From Candidatus Hydrogenedentes bacterium UBA2224 (GTDB taxonomy: Bacteria > Hydrogenedentota > Hydrogenedentia > Hydrogenedentales > SLHB01), in contig DDYW01000124.1 in the NCBI GenBank assembly GCA_002348185.1, forward strand, positions 1-14,378: a stretch of DNA of 14,378 nt, given 5' to 3'. The position numbers and the translations under genes are program-made. Of the stretch, positions 12,846-14,378 are shown in pieces (the first letter of the stretch is position 1; every line of letters begins with the position of its first letter). The notes beneath the pieces were generated by a model that was given only the letters and a program-made list of their open reading frames with translations, was not told the DNA's origin and did no database searches.

Positions 12846-14128
12846 GCGTCGGCCTCCGCGCCGAGCGCGTCGACATCGAGTTCGCCGATGCGCTCGAACA
12901 CCTTCCGGATGCCCGCGCTGACGTGCTGGGCGACCATCTCGTCGTTGGGCGCGCGCAGGGGCACGGTCATGCCGAAATGCGTCTCACAGTGCTTCCGCGC
13001 CATGGGGAACAGCGCGGGGTCATACGACAGGCGCCGCCCGTAGTTCCAGGGCGAACCCTGGCCGTAGGCGTTCTGTGCCTGAAACACCGTCATCTCCGGA
13101 AGAATGAGGTCCTGCCAGACTTCAACGGGCACGCCTTCCGCCCGCAACGCTTTCATCACCACGTTGCGGAACCGCGCGGGCGGCCCCTGATACCCATGGG
13201 CCGCGCCGTCCACGTGGCAGGTGAAGTTGTACCAGTTGGTCTTGTGTCCTTCGGGCACGATGGGCGGTTGCAGCCCCGGAATATCGCGTACGCCGGCGGC
13301 AAGGATCTTCGCGTTGCGCGCGGCCGTTTCGAGATAGGCGTCGAGCTTGGCCAGTTGCGCGCGGCCGAACGCGGCCGTCAGATCGTTGTTGCGGTACATC
13401 CAGCCCAGCGCGTACGCGTGATAGTCGCGGTCTTCCGCGGGGGTGCGCGTCTCTCCAAAGGACCAGACCATGCGCGCCCGCTGGAGGATTTCCTCGTTGT
13501 CCGTTACAAACATGCCGCCTTCGCCGGAACACAGGCATTTGTTCTGGTTGAAGCTGAACGCGCCGCAATCGGCAAGACGCCCGACGCGCGTTCCCTTGTA
13601 CTCGGCGCCGTGCGCCTGGCAGCAGTCTTCGATCACCTTCAGCCCGTGCCGCAGGGCGATTTCCAGGATCGGGTCCATGTTGGCCGGCAACCCATGCAGG
13701 TGTACGGCGATGATCGCCTTCGTCCGCTCGGAAATGGCCGCTTCGATACGAGCCGGGTCGATGTTCATGGTGTCGTAATCGATGTCGACGAACACGGGAA
13801 TGGCATTGTGGTGCAACACACAGGTGGCCGACGACGACCAGCTGTAGGCCGGCACGATGACCTCGTCGCCCGCGCCGCACCCGCACGCCGCGACTCCCAT
13901 GTGCAACGCAGCCGTGCCGCTGTTGGTCGTGATGGCGAACCGGTTGCCGTTCCAGGCCGCGAACTCGTCTTCAAACGCCCCGCAATTGGGCCCGTACGCG
14001 TGGTTCTCGCCCCGGAGCGACGCCAGCACCAGGTCCTCGTCGCTCGAATCGATCGGAGGCCACTTGCGGATCGCGCCCTCCGGTACCGCCGGCTTCCCGC
14101 CCAGCAGCGCCAGTTTCACATGCTTCAT
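12842..14128 (-). CDS. DegT/DnrJ/EryC1/StrS family PLP-dependent aminotransferase
   Basis: The 428-residue product is a full-length member of the PLP enzymes that add amino groups to keto-sugars, or to related cyclitols, from glutamate or glutamine. Visible features include the phosphate-binding NSGTAALHMGVA (69-80), the cofactor-stacking stretch VPAYSW (92-97), the acidic residue and helix VIEDCCQAHGAEYKG (165-179, D168), and the internal-aldimine lysine K197 in SFNQNKCLCSGEGG. The start ATG has AGGAGG (14139-14134) five bases upstream. It is soluble with no signal, so cytoplasmic. A few members of the family act as dehydratases or lack the lysine; here the lysine is present, favouring a true aminotransferase. 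No nucleotide-sugar genes lie next to it in the window, so its product, possibly an amino sugar for a surface polymer, is inferred. The TAG stop overlaps the stop of the convergent small gene. Confidence 0.93.
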   Translation of the reverse strand: MKHVKLALLGGKPAVPEGAIRKWPPIDSSDEDLVLASLRGENHAYGPNCGAFEDEFAAWNGNRFAITTNSGTAALHMGVAACGCGAGDEVIVPAYSWSSSATCVLHHNAIPVFVDIDYDTMNIDPARIEAAISERTKAIIAVHLHGLPANMDPILEIALRHGLKVIEDCCQAHGAEYKGTRVGRLADCGAFSFNQNKCLCSGEGGMFVTDNEEILQRARMVWSFGETRTPAEDRDYHAYALGWMYRNNDLTAAFGRAQLAKLDAYLETAARNAKILAAGVRDIPGLQPPIVPEGHKTNWYNFTCHVDGAAHGYQGPPARFRNVVMKALRAEGVPVEVWQDLILPEMTVFQAQNAYGQGSPWNYGRRLSYDPALFPMARKHCETHFGMTVPLRAPNDEMVAQHVSAGIRKVFERIGELDVDALGAEADA

Positions 14129-14154
14129 GCCACCCTCCTGCGCCTTGCCGCCTG

Positions 14155-14183
14155 ATCCTACGCAAACCCGAACGCCGCATCAA
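14155..14183 (-). promoter_or_regulatory. Candidate promoter for the aminotransferase gene
   Basis: On the minus strand TTGATG (14183-14178) and TAGGAT (14160-14155) are 17 bases apart, each matching consensus at four of six positions. Transcription would start near 14148, just before the AGGAGG ribosome site at 14139-14134. Confidence 0.35.
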
Positions 14184-14246
14184 GATTCGCCGTGCCCCGG
14201 GAGCCATCGTTTGCAGCCTCGAAGATTTCCAATCGCGATAGATTTT

Positions 14247-14287
14247 GAGAATGCCCTGGGATCGCCGAGCGCCAGCTCGGCATTCTC
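14247..14287. repeat. Inverted repeat with two competing stems
   Basis: GAGAATGCC (14247-14255) is the exact reverse complement of GGCATTCTC (14279-14287). Inside it, GCCGAGC (14264-14270) pairs with GCTCGGC (14275-14281) around a GCCA loop. The two stems share the GGC at 14279-14281, so they cannot both be complete. The layout resembles a palindromic intergenic repeat (REP-like). Whether it recurs in the genome cannot be judged here. Confidence 0.5.
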
Positions 14288-14308
14288 TCTGAGCCCTCAT
14301 GCTCTGCC

Positions 14309-14321
14309 GTCCCTACGGGAC
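14309..14321. repeat. Short palindrome GTCCC-TAC-GGGAC
   Basis: A perfect five-base inverted repeat around TAC, lying between two larger inverted repeats. It fits the same intergenic palindrome cluster. Confidence 0.4.
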
Positions 14322-14326
14322 TCAAT

Positions 14327-14363
14327 CCGGGGGAGACACGAACCCCCGGGTTAAAACCCGGGG
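14327..14363. repeat. Inverted-repeat unit with two alternative hairpins
   Basis: CCGGGGG (14327-14333) pairs with CCCCCGG (14343-14349) across a nine-base loop. Alternatively CCCCGGGTT (14344-14352) pairs with AACCCGGGG (14355-14363). The middle segment can join either partner. The unit continues to the window end with no gene, so its full length is not visible. Confidence 0.5.
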
Positions 14364-14378
14364 CTGATATGGACCGAC

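Noticed and set aside
12107..14155. A 682-codon plus-strand open frame spanning the end of the oxidoreductase, the small gene and the antisense of the aminotransferase
   Set aside because: It crosses three well-supported genes in the wrong frame and encodes no recognisable domain.
14247..14363. CRISPR array
   Set aside because: The repeats are inverted rather than direct and identical, and no regular spacers are seen.

Overview
The window is GC-rich, densely coded bacterial DNA with eight supported protein genes and no tRNA, rRNA, CRISPR array or transposase that I can see. The gene content points to the Planctomycetes/Lentisphaerae/Verrucomicrobia neighbourhood or to Hydrogenedentes-like environmental genomes. 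It combines very large exported proteins with discoidin, beta-propeller and CxxCH modules, a DUF4091 protein, a Tat-exported Gfo/Idh/MocA oxidoreductase, and a URO-D-superfamily protein that is not HemE. The taxonomic placement is inference from gene content only.

Layout. (1) 114-3506 (+): a secreted protein with eight FG-GAP/PQQ-like propeller repeats fused to a DUF4091/GH123-like catalytic region. (2) 3528-5153 (-): a two-gene operon, a URO-D-superfamily protein followed by a small four-helix membrane protein with a CDHC motif. It converges on gene 1 through a 12-bp hairpin. (3) 5271-10985 (+): two adjacent paralogous exported di-heme proteins. Each has a discoidin domain, a helical linker, a TolB-like propeller, a middle domain resembling the hydrazine synthase alpha subunit, and two CxxCH sites. 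(4) 10986-11270: a spacer holding a terminator-like hairpin and a good sigma70-type promoter. (5) 11271-12845 (+): a Tat-exported Gfo/Idh/MocA oxidoreductase followed by a 63-residue protein built from two similar halves. (6) 12842-14128 (-): a DegT/DnrJ/EryC1/StrS PLP aminotransferase whose stop codon overlaps that of the small gene. (7) 14129-14378: promoter region, then a cluster of inverted repeats with competing stems, cut by the window end.

How the genes may work together. Four products carry export signals (Sec for the propeller/DUF4091 protein and the two di-heme proteins, Tat for the oxidoreductase). Discoidin and GH123-like modules both suggest carbohydrate surfaces. A reasonable but unproven reading is a periplasmic or cell-surface system that binds, cleaves and oxidises amino- or deoxy-sugar polymers, with electrons passed through the c-type hemes. 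The aminotransferase and URO-D protein would be cytoplasmic and may be unrelated. The most notable item is the tandem pair of hydrazine-synthase-alpha-like proteins. They lack neighbouring beta/gamma subunits and have altered residues next to the first heme site, so a hydrazine synthase label would be misleading.
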